Shown piece by piece: positions 7,546 through 14,916 of a stretch of DNA of 29,415 nt. The translations under genes and the position numbers were made by a program. The stretch is taken from NCBI GenBank assembly GCA_964509505.1, contig CAZDYP010000049.1:1-29415 (forward strand), read 5' to 3'. Position 1 is the first letter of the stretch, and every line of letters begins with the position of its first letter. Source of the DNA: CAZDYP01 sp964509505 (GTDB lineage Bacteria; Chloroflexota; Anaerolineae; JACRMK01). The notes beneath the pieces were generated by a model, which saw only the letters and a program-made list of their open reading frames with translations, had not been told where the DNA came from and ran no database searches.

Positions 7546-8385
7546 ATGCTGACGATTGCGCACCTCACCTTCCATGAAGCTCTGCGCCGCAAGGCGTTGT
7601 TAGCAGCGCTCTTGTTGGGTATTGGCTTTCTGGTCATCTTCACGTTGGGCTACTATTTTATCTACAAAGACTTAAATGCGCTGCGACCGCCAAGCGGCGT
7701 ACGCTCCATGCAGCAAGCAGGAATTGTCCTGAATTTCATCGTCACGGCGGGTTTGTATGCGGTGAATTTTCTGATCGTGATGATGGGCGCACTGATGCCT
7801 GTGGACGCCATCGCTGGCGAGATTCGCTCTGGCACGATTCAAACGCTGGTGACGAAACCGATTCGGCGCGCAGAGATTGTGTTGGGCAAGTGGCTAGGGT
7901 TGTGGGTGATTTTGATGTTGTATCTGCTGTTGATGGCGGGCGGCGTCTTGCTCATCGCCTACACCATCAGCGGTTACGCGCCGCCGAACATCGAAGTCGG
8001 CATTCCATTGATGCTGCTCGAAGGTACCTTGTTGATGACGCTGGCGATTGCAGGTGGCACACGCTTCAGCACCTTAGCCAACGGCGTGATGGTGTTCGGG
8101 CTATATGGGCTGGCGTTCATCGGCGGCTGGGTCGAGCAAGCGGGAGCGATCTTTGGCAACACAGCAGCCAGCAACATCGGCATCATCGCCAGCCTCATCG
8201 TGCCGAGCGATGCGCTGTGGCGCTTGGCAGCGTATCACATGCAACCGCCATTGGTCGGCACCCTAGGCGCATCGCCCTTCGCTTCCGCCTCCGTGCCAAG
8301 CGAGGCGATGATATGGTGGGCAATGGGCTACGTGGTGGTGGCGTTGCTGTGGGGACTGTGGCAATTCAATCAAAGAGATTTATAA
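7546..8385 (+). CDS. ABC-2-type transporter permease
   Basis: 279 residues from ATG 7546; an upstream start at 7489 would translate the heptamer tract and is rejected. The protein begins with the amphipathic LTFHEALRRKALLAALLLGIGF typical of ABC-2 permeases, then has about six membrane segments. The sequence PVDAIAGEIRSGTIQTLVTKPIRRAEIVLGKWLG is the conserved ABC-2 cytoplasmic stretch (E-x-x-x-G-T-x-x-x-L...P-x-x-R). It forms the membrane part of the exporter with the ATPase just upstream. An 11-bp stem hairpin follows the stop. Confidence 0.88.
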   Translation: MLTIAHLTFHEALRRKALLAALLLGIGFLVIFTLGYYFIYKDLNALRPPSGVRSMQQAGIVLNFIVTAGLYAVNFLIVMMGALMPVDAIAGEIRSGTIQTLVTKPIRRAEIVLGKWLGLWVILMLYLLLMAGGVLLIAYTISGYAPPNIEVGIPLMLLEGTLLMTLAIAGGTRFSTLANGVMVFGLYGLAFIGGWVEQAGAIFGNTAASNIGIIASLIVPSDALWRLAAYHMQPPLVGTLGASPFASASVPSEAMIWWAMGYVVVALLWGLWQFNQRDL

Positions 8386-8390
8386 ACACT

Positions 8391-8420
8391 ACAGACCCGT
8401 CCACCATCCGACGGGTCTGT
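8391..8420 (+). terminator. Hairpin downstream of the ABC-2 operon
   Basis: ACAGACCCGTC pairs perfectly with GACGGGTCTGT around an 8-nt loop. It starts six bases after the permease stop. No T run follows, so termination may be weak or the stem may protect the 3' end. Confidence 0.55.
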
Positions 8421-8479
8421 GGCATTTGATGGAGGGCAAGTTCTCAATTTGTCCATTTCGTAAATTCTTTGTATCGGCA

Positions 8480-8505
8480 TGTAACCATTCTTATCCTTCC
8501 TCGTA
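8480..8505 (+). promoter_or_regulatory. ECF-type promoter upstream of the second sigma gene (likely autoregulated)
   Basis: TGTAAC (8480-8485), 16 bp, CGTA (8502-8505) differs by one base from the TGAAAC-N16-CGTA type recognised by ECF factors such as Bacillus SigW. It would start transcription about 15 nt before ATG 8527. A weaker housekeeping match, TTGTAT-N17-TATCCT, overlaps at 8469-8497. Confidence 0.5.
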
Positions 8506-8526
8506 TATCTCAGTAGAGACGCCTGT

Positions 8527-9144
8527 ATGAAGCAGAATCCTGTGGAAGTTGACCCAGCGCTTATCTTGTTAGCTCAACATGGCGACACGCGCGCGTTCAG
8601 TCAGCTCGTACAGCATTATCAGACGCCCGTGTACAACTTAGCGTATCGCATGTTGGACGACGCAGCCGAAGCGGAAGACGCAGCGCAAGAAACGTTCCTG
8701 CGCGCTTACACGCAACTCACGAGCTACAAACCTGAGCTAAAATTTACATCGTGGCTGTTGAGCATCGCTGCCCATTATTGCATTGATCGCACCCGTCGCC
8801 GCAAATTCGTTGGCTTCTCGTTGAACGATGAAGCCACATCCGAAACGATGGCAGCCGCCGACGCCGATCCAGCCGAGGTCATGCTCATGCGCGAGCGTGA
8901 AGCTGAAGCGCAACGGCTTTTGCAAACGCTTTCACCCGACAGTCGCGCCGTCGTCGTCTTGAAGTATTGGCACGATTTGTCGATCGAAGAGATTGCGACG
9001 TTGACGGGCAACTCGGTGGCGGCGGTGAAAGTTAAACTCTTTCGCGCGCGTCAAACGATGGCGCAAGCGACTATGGACAGATCTCATGGGCTTTCGCGTA
9101 GCGTGCCTGCGAGGTCTAACAAGGTGATTAGCCATGCACTCTGA
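8527..9144 (+). CDS. ECF-type (RpoE-like) RNA polymerase sigma factor
   Basis: 205 residues. Region 2 (about 15-85) includes LVQHYQTPVYNLAYRMLDDAAEAEDAAQETFLRAY and TSWLLSIAAHYCIDRTRRR; region 4 (about 125-185) includes LQTLSPDSRAVVVLKYWHDLSIEEIATLTGNSVAAVKVKLFRAR. This is a textbook RpoE-like arrangement. Its last 11 bases overlap the start of a gene for a zinc-type anti-sigma factor, so both are probably translated together and act as a pair. An ECF-type promoter precedes the gene. The third gene of the set encodes an exported beta-solenoid protein and may be a target. Confidence 0.93.
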   Translation: MKQNPVEVDPALILLAQHGDTRAFSQLVQHYQTPVYNLAYRMLDDAAEAEDAAQETFLRAYTQLTSYKPELKFTSWLLSIAAHYCIDRTRRRKFVGFSLNDEATSETMAAADADPAEVMLMREREAEAQRLLQTLSPDSRAVVVLKYWHDLSIEEIATLTGNSVAAVKVKLFRARQTMAQATMDRSHGLSRSVPARSNKVISHAL

Positions 9145-9673
9145 CATGATGGAACGCATGATGTATGCGCTCGACGGCGAATTGAGTCCAGCCGAGCTGC
9201 AAACATTGGAAACCCATTTGCCAACGTGCAACGCCTGCCAAGCAGAATGGGCTGCATTGCGCGCCGCGCACGAAACCTTGTCACGCGGCGTCGTCGTCGC
9301 GCCTAGCGCTGGCTTCGCAGAACGAGTCGCTGTGCGCGTTGCCGTCGCCGAGCAACGACGCGCGGTGCGCTACAACATTCTCGGTGGGCTCGCATTCAGC
9401 TGCGGTACACTCGTCATCTTGCTGCTCATCATTGCCTCGTCGCCATTCAGCGCATGGTTACGACCCTCCAGCTTGGCAATGCTCATCCGCACACTGACTG
9501 AAACAGGCAATGTACTTTCTGTGTTGTTGGCATGGACAATAGCCGTAACCCGTGTGTGGCTTCAAGTCATCGGCGGAGGACCTGTATTAGCGGTAGCGCT
9601 GATGGCGCTATTGCTCACGATGGGTTGGGCGCGACTGGTCACAGGACAGGCGTTATTTCGATATACGGTGTAG
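9134..9673 (+). CDS. Zinc-type (ZAS) transmembrane anti-sigma factor
   Basis: 179 residues. The N-terminus carries the ZAS motif H28-x3-C32-x2-C35 in LETHLPTCNACQAEW, which binds zinc and clamps ECF sigma factors in the cytoplasm. The remainder has about three membrane segments (near 83-105, 120-142, 150-170) and no large outer domain. It overlaps the sigma gene by 11 bp, which fits translational coupling and a one-to-one complex. A nearby in-frame ATG at 9146 is an alternative start. The signal that releases the sigma factor cannot be told. Confidence 0.88.
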   Translation: MHSDMMERMMYALDGELSPAELQTLETHLPTCNACQAEWAALRAAHETLSRGVVVAPSAGFAERVAVRVAVAEQRRAVRYNILGGLAFSCGTLVILLLIIASSPFSAWLRPSSLAMLIRTLTETGNVLSVLLAWTIAVTRVWLQVIGGGPVLAVALMALLLTMGWARLVTGQALFRYTV

Positions 9674-9712
9674 GAGCGACCATCCCAATCGCTTTTACAC
9701 TTGAGAGATTAC

Positions 9713-10807
9713 ATGAAAACAAAATGGTTCATGGTTCTTTGGCTGATACTCTCGCTCATGGCAGCGACGCCCGCGTTGGCGCAAGGGCCGCAACCGCCCA
9801 CGCCGCCACGCGCTCCGAGCGTCAGTGGCGGACTGATCTTCGGCGGCAACATCGTCGTTGAATCAGGCACAGCAGCTGACGACACGGTATTGTTCGGCGG
9901 CAATGCCACCATACGAAACGGCGGCTCGATTGGCGATATCGTGCTGTTCGGCGGCAATCTGACTGTTGAAGCAGAAGGATTTGTGCGTGGCGATGCAGTG
10001 CTATTTGGCGGCAATGTGGACATGGCAGGCACGATTGATGGGGATGTGGTGCTGATCGGCGGCAATTTGAATCTGAAGCCAACCGCCATCGTGAAAGGCA
10101 ACGTGCGATTAGTCGGCGGTCATATCAACCGCAGCGCAGGCGCTGTGATTCGCGGCAGCGTCACGGAAGAAACGCGCTGGAATCCACGCATCAATCTCGG
10201 TCCTCCGTTCATCAACGACCCATTCATTACGGCGCGAAATTTCGGCAACAATTTGCTCAACAGTTTCATCACCACATTGGCGCTCGCCGCTCTGGGCGTA
10301 TTGGTATTAGCGTTCTTCCCACAACCCACACGACGGGTAATGGATACGGCACAAAGCGCGACACTACCCAGCTTTGGCGTCGGCTGCTTGACGATCATCG
10401 TCGGCGGCGTGTTGATGATCGGGTTGACGGTCACGCTCATTGGTATTCCACTGACCGTGCTACTTGGCCTCACCATGGCAGCCACCTGGTTCTTTGGTTG
10501 GATTGCATTAGGCTATCTAATCGGCGAGAAAGTGCTGCAAGGGTTGAAAGTGCGCGACATCGCGCCAATGCTGGCAATGGTCTTCGGCGTAATCTTGATT
10601 GGTATCATCGGGCAAGCGCCGTGCGTGGGTTTGCTTGCTTCGTTGTTGCTTGGGACGTTGGGGGTTGGCGCAGTGGTACTGACTCGTTTCGGCACGCGCC
10701 TCTATCCGCAAGCGTCCTCAGCTCAGATTGCTCCAATTGCCCCCCTCACCCCCACTTCGCCCATGACCGGCGAAGTGACCAAACCAACGGAGGACGTTCC
10801 GCAGTAA
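9713..10807 (+). CDS. Exported bactofilin-like beta-solenoid protein with C-terminal membrane domain
   Basis: 364 residues from ATG 9713 (GAGAG upstream). A signal peptide is clear: MKTKWFMVLWLILSLMAATPALA, cleavage after ALA. Residues about 40-155 contain six turns of an 18-20-residue repeat with the core VLFGGN (variants LIFGGN, VLIGGN, RLVGGH), as in polymer-forming bactofilin-type solenoids. Four to five membrane helices follow (about 185-310), then a Pro/Thr-rich tail. The solenoid is thus likely outside the membrane, unlike cytoplasmic bactofilins. It is the third gene of a sigma/anti-sigma operon, suggesting a role in envelope maintenance; the exact function is unknown. Confidence 0.7.
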   Translation: MKTKWFMVLWLILSLMAATPALAQGPQPPTPPRAPSVSGGLIFGGNIVVESGTAADDTVLFGGNATIRNGGSIGDIVLFGGNLTVEAEGFVRGDAVLFGGNVDMAGTIDGDVVLIGGNLNLKPTAIVKGNVRLVGGHINRSAGAVIRGSVTEETRWNPRINLGPPFINDPFITARNFGNNLLNSFITTLALAALGVLVLAFFPQPTRRVMDTAQSATLPSFGVGCLTIIVGGVLMIGLTVTLIGIPLTVLLGLTMAATWFFGWIALGYLIGEKVLQGLKVRDIAPMLAMVFGVILIGIIGQAPCVGLLASLLLGTLGVGAVVLTRFGTRLYPQASSAQIAPIAPLTPTSPMTGEVTKPTEDVPQ

Positions 10808-10817
10808 CGACGACGAA

Positions 10818-10851
10818 AGCTGTCAGACTTCCCCAGGGAAGCCTGACAGCT
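10818..10851 (+). terminator. Hairpin after the solenoid gene
   Basis: AGCTGTCAG and CTTCCC pair with GGGAAG and CTGACAGCT with one A-C mismatch. It begins 11 bases after the stop. There is no T run, so efficiency is uncertain. Confidence 0.55.
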
Positions 10852-10984
10852 GTTGAGTATGTCAACTTCACAACTTTGCAAATTCTGCTAGAATCCCTGA
10901 TTGCCACATTGAATAAAAACGACATAGTGCTCGTAGTATTTATAGATTCGCCGCAATAAGTTTAACTCACGTTACGCACAGCTG

Positions 10985-11089
10985 GTCATTTCGAGCGATT
11001 TTTGCGAGAAATTTCAATGGCATGATACCGAGATTTCTCGTCGCAAATCGTGTCCTGAGCTTGTCGAAGGAGACGCTTCTCGAAATGAC
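10985..11089. repeat. 105-bp palindromic intergenic repeat
   Basis: The outer arms GTCATTTCGAG and CTCGAAATGAC are perfect complements. Inner arms around CGAGAAAT and ATTTCTCG, plus CGATTT and AAATCG, extend the fold. The right arm contains the insertion CCTGAGCTTGTCGAAGG (11054-11070); a near-identical GAGCATGTCGAAGGA recurs at 29181-29195 beside the Rhs fragment. The surrounding 10852-11118 holds no gene. Confidence 0.6.
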
Positions 11090-11118
11090 ACTGCGTAAGG
11101 TGAGAGTTTAAGTTTTGT

Positions 11119-11144
11119 AAGCGGGTTTGCCAACCCGCTTTTTT
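11119..11144 (+). terminator. Intrinsic terminator 15 bases before the MacAB-like operon start
   Basis: AAGCGGGTT, loop TGCC, AACCCGCTT, then a six-T run: a perfect 9-bp stem. It lies between the solenoid gene and the ABC ATPase start at 11159. It either ends read-through from upstream or works as an attenuator in the ABC leader. Confidence 0.8.
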
Positions 11145-11158
11145 GTGTGAGGTGTGTT

Positions 11159-12337
11159 GTGTTCAAAAATTGGTTGGGTCGCAAAAAGAAAGACGAACGG
11201 ACAAACAGCCGTTTCCAACACGGCAACTCGCATCTGATTGAAGTCCGCAACGTCATCAAGGTGTTCCAAACGGCTGCTGGCGACTTCACCGCGCTGAAAG
11301 GCGTCTCCCTGAATGTTGACCCTAGCGAATTTGTCGCCGTGATTGGCAAATCGGGCAGCGGCAAATCCACGCTGATCAACATGATGACAGGCATTGACCG
11401 CCCCACCTCAGGCGAGGTTTTGATCGGCGATGCCGCTATCCACACCTATAACGAAGGGCAAATGGCGCAATGGCGCGGGCGCAACATCGGCGTCGTGTTC
11501 CAATTTTTCCAGTTGTTGCCAACGCTGACCGCCATCGAGAATGTGATGCTGCCGATGGACTTTTGTCACATGTACACGCCGCGCGAGCGCCATGAACGCG
11601 CATTGGATATCTTGTCACAAGTGGAGATGGCTGATCAGGCATATAAGCTCCCCTCAGCCCTATCAGGCGGTCAACAACAACGGGTGGCGATAGCGCGCGC
11701 ACTCGCCAACGACCCACCCATCATCGTCGCCGACGAGCCGACAGGCAACCTCGACTCGAAGACGGCGGCGGCGGTGTTCGATTTGTTTGAGGGGCTCATC
11801 AAGCGCGGCAAAACGATTCTGATGGTGACACACGACCAAGATTTGGCAAAGCGCGCCTCGCGCACCATCACCATCGCCGACGGCGAAATTATCCACGAGT
11901 ATCTCGCACGCGCCTTGCCGATGGTGAACGAGAAGCTTCTGCTCGAAGCAACTAAGAAGCTCGAACACTCGACACATCTACCGGGGAAAGTCATCGCGCA
12001 TCAAGGTGAGATTGGCGACAAATTCTTCGTCATCACGAAAGGCCAAGTCGAGATTGTGTTACAGCAACCCGACGGGCACGAAACCATCGTTGACCATCTG
12101 GAAGAGGGCCAGTATTTCGGCGAGATTGCCGTCGTCCGTGGTGGTGGTCGCACCGCCAACGTGCGCGCCATCGGCCATATCCCGGTCGAAGTCGTCGCGC
12201 TCGACCGCGAGACGTTGCTGCATATCCTCGAAGAGTCCAAAGTCACGCGCGAAGAGATTGACCGCGTAATAAATCAACGCGCCAGCAACGTAGCGGCGGC
12301 AGCAACTCGGAAGCAAGAAGTAAGCAGTAGGCAGTAG
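11159..12337 (+). CDS. MacB/LolD-type ABC ATPase fused to a C-terminal cyclic-nucleotide-binding domain
   Basis: 392 residues from GTG 11159 (GAGG six bases upstream; another GTG at 11147 is possible). Residues about 25-245 are a LolD/MacB-type ATPase: Walker A GKSGSGKST, Q-loop VVFQFFQLLP, signature LSGGQQQRVAIARAL, Walker B IIVADEPTGNLD, H-loop VTHD. Residues about 270-375 form a cNMP-binding beta-roll with GDKFFVITKGQVEI and a complete phosphate-binding cassette, FGEIAVVRGGGRTANVRA, including the Arg that contacts the cyclic phosphate. The ATPase should power the permease and adaptor encoded next, and a cyclic nucleotide may gate it. The final residues (SSRQ) and the stop codon are read from a heptamer repeat tract. 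Confidence 0.9.
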   Translation: MFKNWLGRKKKDERTNSRFQHGNSHLIEVRNVIKVFQTAAGDFTALKGVSLNVDPSEFVAVIGKSGSGKSTLINMMTGIDRPTSGEVLIGDAAIHTYNEGQMAQWRGRNIGVVFQFFQLLPTLTAIENVMLPMDFCHMYTPRERHERALDILSQVEMADQAYKLPSALSGGQQQRVAIARALANDPPIIVADEPTGNLDSKTAAAVFDLFEGLIKRGKTILMVTHDQDLAKRASRTITIADGEIIHEYLARALPMVNEKLLLEATKKLEHSTHLPGKVIAHQGEIGDKFFVITKGQVEIVLQQPDGHETIVDHLEEGQYFGEIAVVRGGGRTANVRAIGHIPVEVVALDRETLLHILEESKVTREEIDRVINQRASNVAAAATRKQEVSSRQ

Positions 12338-12346
12338 GCAGTAAAC
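12319..12346. repeat. Heptamer repeat tract overlapping the ATPase 3' end
   Basis: Units AGTAAGC, AGTAGGC, AGTAGGC, AGTAAAC. The tract supplies the last codons and stop of the ATPase gene, and is related in sequence to the tract at 6474-6560. Confidence 0.75.
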
Positions 12347-12379
12347 AGAGATGTCGGAACTTCCCGTTGACGTTATTCA

Positions 12380-12420
12380 CAGTTCACGGTTCACGGTTCA
12401 CTGTCCACTGACAACTGAGG
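12380..12420. repeat. Heptamer repeat tract (CGGTTCA units)
   Basis: Units CAGTTCA, CGGTTCA, CGGTTCA, CTGTCCA, CTGACAA, then CTGAGG, whose GAGG may act as the ribosome site for ATG 12428. Its sequence differs from the neighbouring tract at 12319 but its period is the same. Confidence 0.75.
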
Positions 12421-12427
12421 TTCTTCA

Positions 12428-14845
12428 ATGATTAACCCCCGTTGGCGTAAAATTTTTCGTGATTTGTGGAACGCAAAATTGCGGACATTTCTCGTCGTGC
12501 TTTCGATTGCGGTGGGCGTGTTCGCCATCGGCATGATCGCCGGCACGCAGACGATGCTCGACAAGGACATTCCTGCCGCGTACAATGGCGTCAATCCCTC
12601 CCATGCGATTTTGGTGGTGGACATGCCTTTTGACGACGATCTGCTGCAAACTGTGCGGCGGGTTGACGGCGTGAAGCAAGCCGAAGGACGACGCACGGCA
12701 AACGTGCGCGCCAAAGTCCAAGAGCCAGTGCCCGCAGGCTCACCGACTTGGCGCACCTTGAGTCTTGACACGACGATTGATTTTCAAAAACATCAGATAG
12801 ACTTGGTGCGTCCTGTCAACGGCGCATGGCCCCCGCCTGACCGTGGGCTATTGATCGAGCGCAATTCGATTCAATTGCTCAACGCGCACGTCGGCGACAT
12901 CATCACCATCGAGACACCCGATGGCAAGCATCACGAATTGCCCATCGTCGGCCTCGCACACGATCTCAATAAGCCGCCCGCTGCGTTCACAGGCACGATG
13001 TTTGGCTACGCGAATATGGACACGATGGAATGGCTTGGGTTTCCGCGCAACCCCAACGTGCTGCGCCTCACCACCACACAACCCAATCCAACGCAAAAGC
13101 ACGTCCAAGAGGTCGCCAACCGCGTGAAAGACAAAGTAGAAAAGGGCGGACGCGCCATTGTCTTCACGCGCATTCCGCCGCCGGGCGAACATCCTGCCGT
13201 CGAAACGATCAACACCTTCATGCTCATCTTGGGTGTGTTGGGCGGACTGTCGCTGTTCCTAAGCGGCTTCCTGGTCGTCAACACCATCATGGCGATTCTC
13301 GCCCAGCAGATGCGGCAAATTGGCATGATGAAAGCCGTGGGCGCACTGACGCCGCAAATCGTCGGGATGTACTTGACGAGCGTGCTGATCTACGGCGCGT
13401 TGTCATTGTTCGTCGCCGTGCCATTGGGCGGTTGGGCCGCTTATGAGTTCACGAAGTATATCGCCAGCCTCATCAACTTCGACATGGGGGCGTTCTATAT
13501 TCCGACGAACACGCTCATGCTGGAAGTTGGCGTGGGGCTGATTACCCCTGTGGTTGCCGCGTTAGCGCCCATCTTCACGGGCGCACGCATCACCGTGCGC
13601 GAGGCATTAAGCACTTACAACACCGGCAAGGGCGCGTACGGACGCGGCTGGATTGACCGCATCGTGGGCAGAGTGCGCGGTCTCTCGCGTCCGGTGTTGT
13701 TGTCCGTGCGTAACACCTTTCGTCGCAAGGGACGCCTCGCGTTGACGCTGTTCACGTTGACGTTGGGCGGCGCCATCTTCATCGCCGTGCTAACCGTGCA
13801 TAGCTCGCTGTTCGCCACGCTCGATAGCGCATTGGAGTATTGGCAGTACGATGTGGATTTGGATTTCACGCAGGTCCATCGCATTGACCAAATCGAGCGT
13901 GAAGCCTTGAGTGTGCCGGGCGTCGTCGCCGCCGAGAGCTGGGGCGGCGCGGCTGTGCGTCGTGTGCGTCCTAATGAGCAAGAAAGCCAAACGTATCCTG
14001 TGGTTGCGCCGCCCGCGCAAACCAAGATGATCAAGCCTGTTATCCTCGAAGGGCGTTGGCTATTGCCTGATGACGAGAACGCCATCGTTATCAACACCGA
14101 AGTCACGAAAGAGGAAGAAAAACAAGGCACGCCCATCAAGCTCGGCGACCTCATCACATTGAAAATTGGCGGGCGCGATAGCCAGTGGCGCGTGGTGGGC
14201 ATCGCGCGCGCGATTATGACAGGCCCCGTCATGTATGCAAACTATCCGTATTTTTCGCGCACGGTGCGGAACGTCGGACGGGGCGGTGGTTTGCAAGTCA
14301 TGTTGGCGCAGCACGACGCCCAAACGCAAGCACGCACCGCCAGCGCATTGAAGGAACACTTTGATGGTCTTGGCATGAAAGTGCGTCAAACACAAACGAC
14401 GTCGCAGATACGCCAAACCATCGAGTATCAGTTCAACATCATCGTCGTGTTCATGACGATCATGGCGATTCTGCTCGCCATCGTCGGCGGCTTGGGGCTG
14501 ATGGGCACGATGAGCATCAACGTCTTGGAACGCGCGCGTGAGATCGGCGTGATGCGCGCGATTGGCGCATCGAATACCGCCGTGTTGCAAGTGTTTATGA
14601 CAGAGGGTATTTTGATTGGCGCATTAAGTTGGTTTGTGGGCGCGATTTTCGCGCTGCCCATTGGCAAAATTTTGAGTGATGTGGTTGGCATGGCCTTCAT
14701 GCGCGCGCCGCTCAATTTTGCCTTCTCCGTGAACGGCACATTCTTTTGGTTAGTGCTGGTCATCATCTTGGCGGGCTTGGCAAGCATCCTGCCCTCATGG
14801 CGCGCGATGCGTTTGAGTATCCGTGAAGTGTTAGCGTATGAATAA
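12428..14845 (+). CDS. MacB/FtsX-family ABC transporter permease
   Basis: 805 residues. The N-terminus (KIFRDLWNAKLRTFLVVLSIAVGVFAIGMIAGT) is the first membrane helix of a MacB-type permease, followed by an extracytoplasmic MacB_PCD-like domain (about 45-255). An FtsX core with three helices follows (about 260-400; QMRQIGMMKAVGALTPQIVGMYL). A second half begins at about 425 with another membrane anchor (LLSVRNTFRRKGRLALTLFTLTLGGAIFIAVL), a second outer domain and a second FtsX core (about 670-805; ERAREIGVMRAIGASNTAVL). This double FtsX form is common in Gram-positives and Chloroflexota. It partners the ATPase upstream and the adaptor downstream, probably in export or lipoprotein/peptide handling. 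Confidence 0.92.
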   Translation: MINPRWRKIFRDLWNAKLRTFLVVLSIAVGVFAIGMIAGTQTMLDKDIPAAYNGVNPSHAILVVDMPFDDDLLQTVRRVDGVKQAEGRRTANVRAKVQEPVPAGSPTWRTLSLDTTIDFQKHQIDLVRPVNGAWPPPDRGLLIERNSIQLLNAHVGDIITIETPDGKHHELPIVGLAHDLNKPPAAFTGTMFGYANMDTMEWLGFPRNPNVLRLTTTQPNPTQKHVQEVANRVKDKVEKGGRAIVFTRIPPPGEHPAVETINTFMLILGVLGGLSLFLSGFLVVNTIMAILAQQMRQIGMMKAVGALTPQIVGMYLTSVLIYGALSLFVAVPLGGWAAYEFTKYIASLINFDMGAFYIPTNTLMLEVGVGLITPVVAALAPIFTGARITVREALSTYNTGKGAYGRGWIDRIVGRVRGLSRPVLLSVRNTFRRKGRLALTLFTLTLGGAIFIAVLTVHSSLFATLDSALEYWQYDVDLDFTQVHRIDQIEREALSVPGVVAAESWGGAAVRRVRPNEQESQTYPVVAPPAQTKMIKPVILEGRWLLPDDENAIVINTEVTKEEEKQGTPIKLGDLITLKIGGRDSQWRVVGIARAIMTGPVMYANYPYFSRTVRNVGRGGGLQVMLAQHDAQTQARTASALKEHFDGLGMKVRQTQTTSQIRQTIEYQFNIIVVFMTIMAILLAIVGGLGLMGTMSINVLERAREIGVMRAIGASNTAVLQVFMTEGILIGALSWFVGAIFALPIGKILSDVVGMAFMRAPLNFAFSVNGTFFWLVLVIILAGLASILPSWRAMRLSIREVLAYE

Positions 14846-14895
14846 ACGTGAAGCGTGAAGTGTGAGTGATTTTTCGCTCCCGCTCCACGCTCCAT
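14846..14895. repeat. Heptamer repeat tract (GCGTGAA / GCTCCAC units)
   Basis: ACGTGAA, GCGTGAA, GTGTGAG, a T-rich centre, then CGCTCCC, GCTCCAC, GCTCCAT. It begins immediately after the permease stop and ends before the adaptor's ribosome site. Confidence 0.65.
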
Positions 14896-14916
14896 GTAAT
14901 ACAAAGGAGTTATAGA

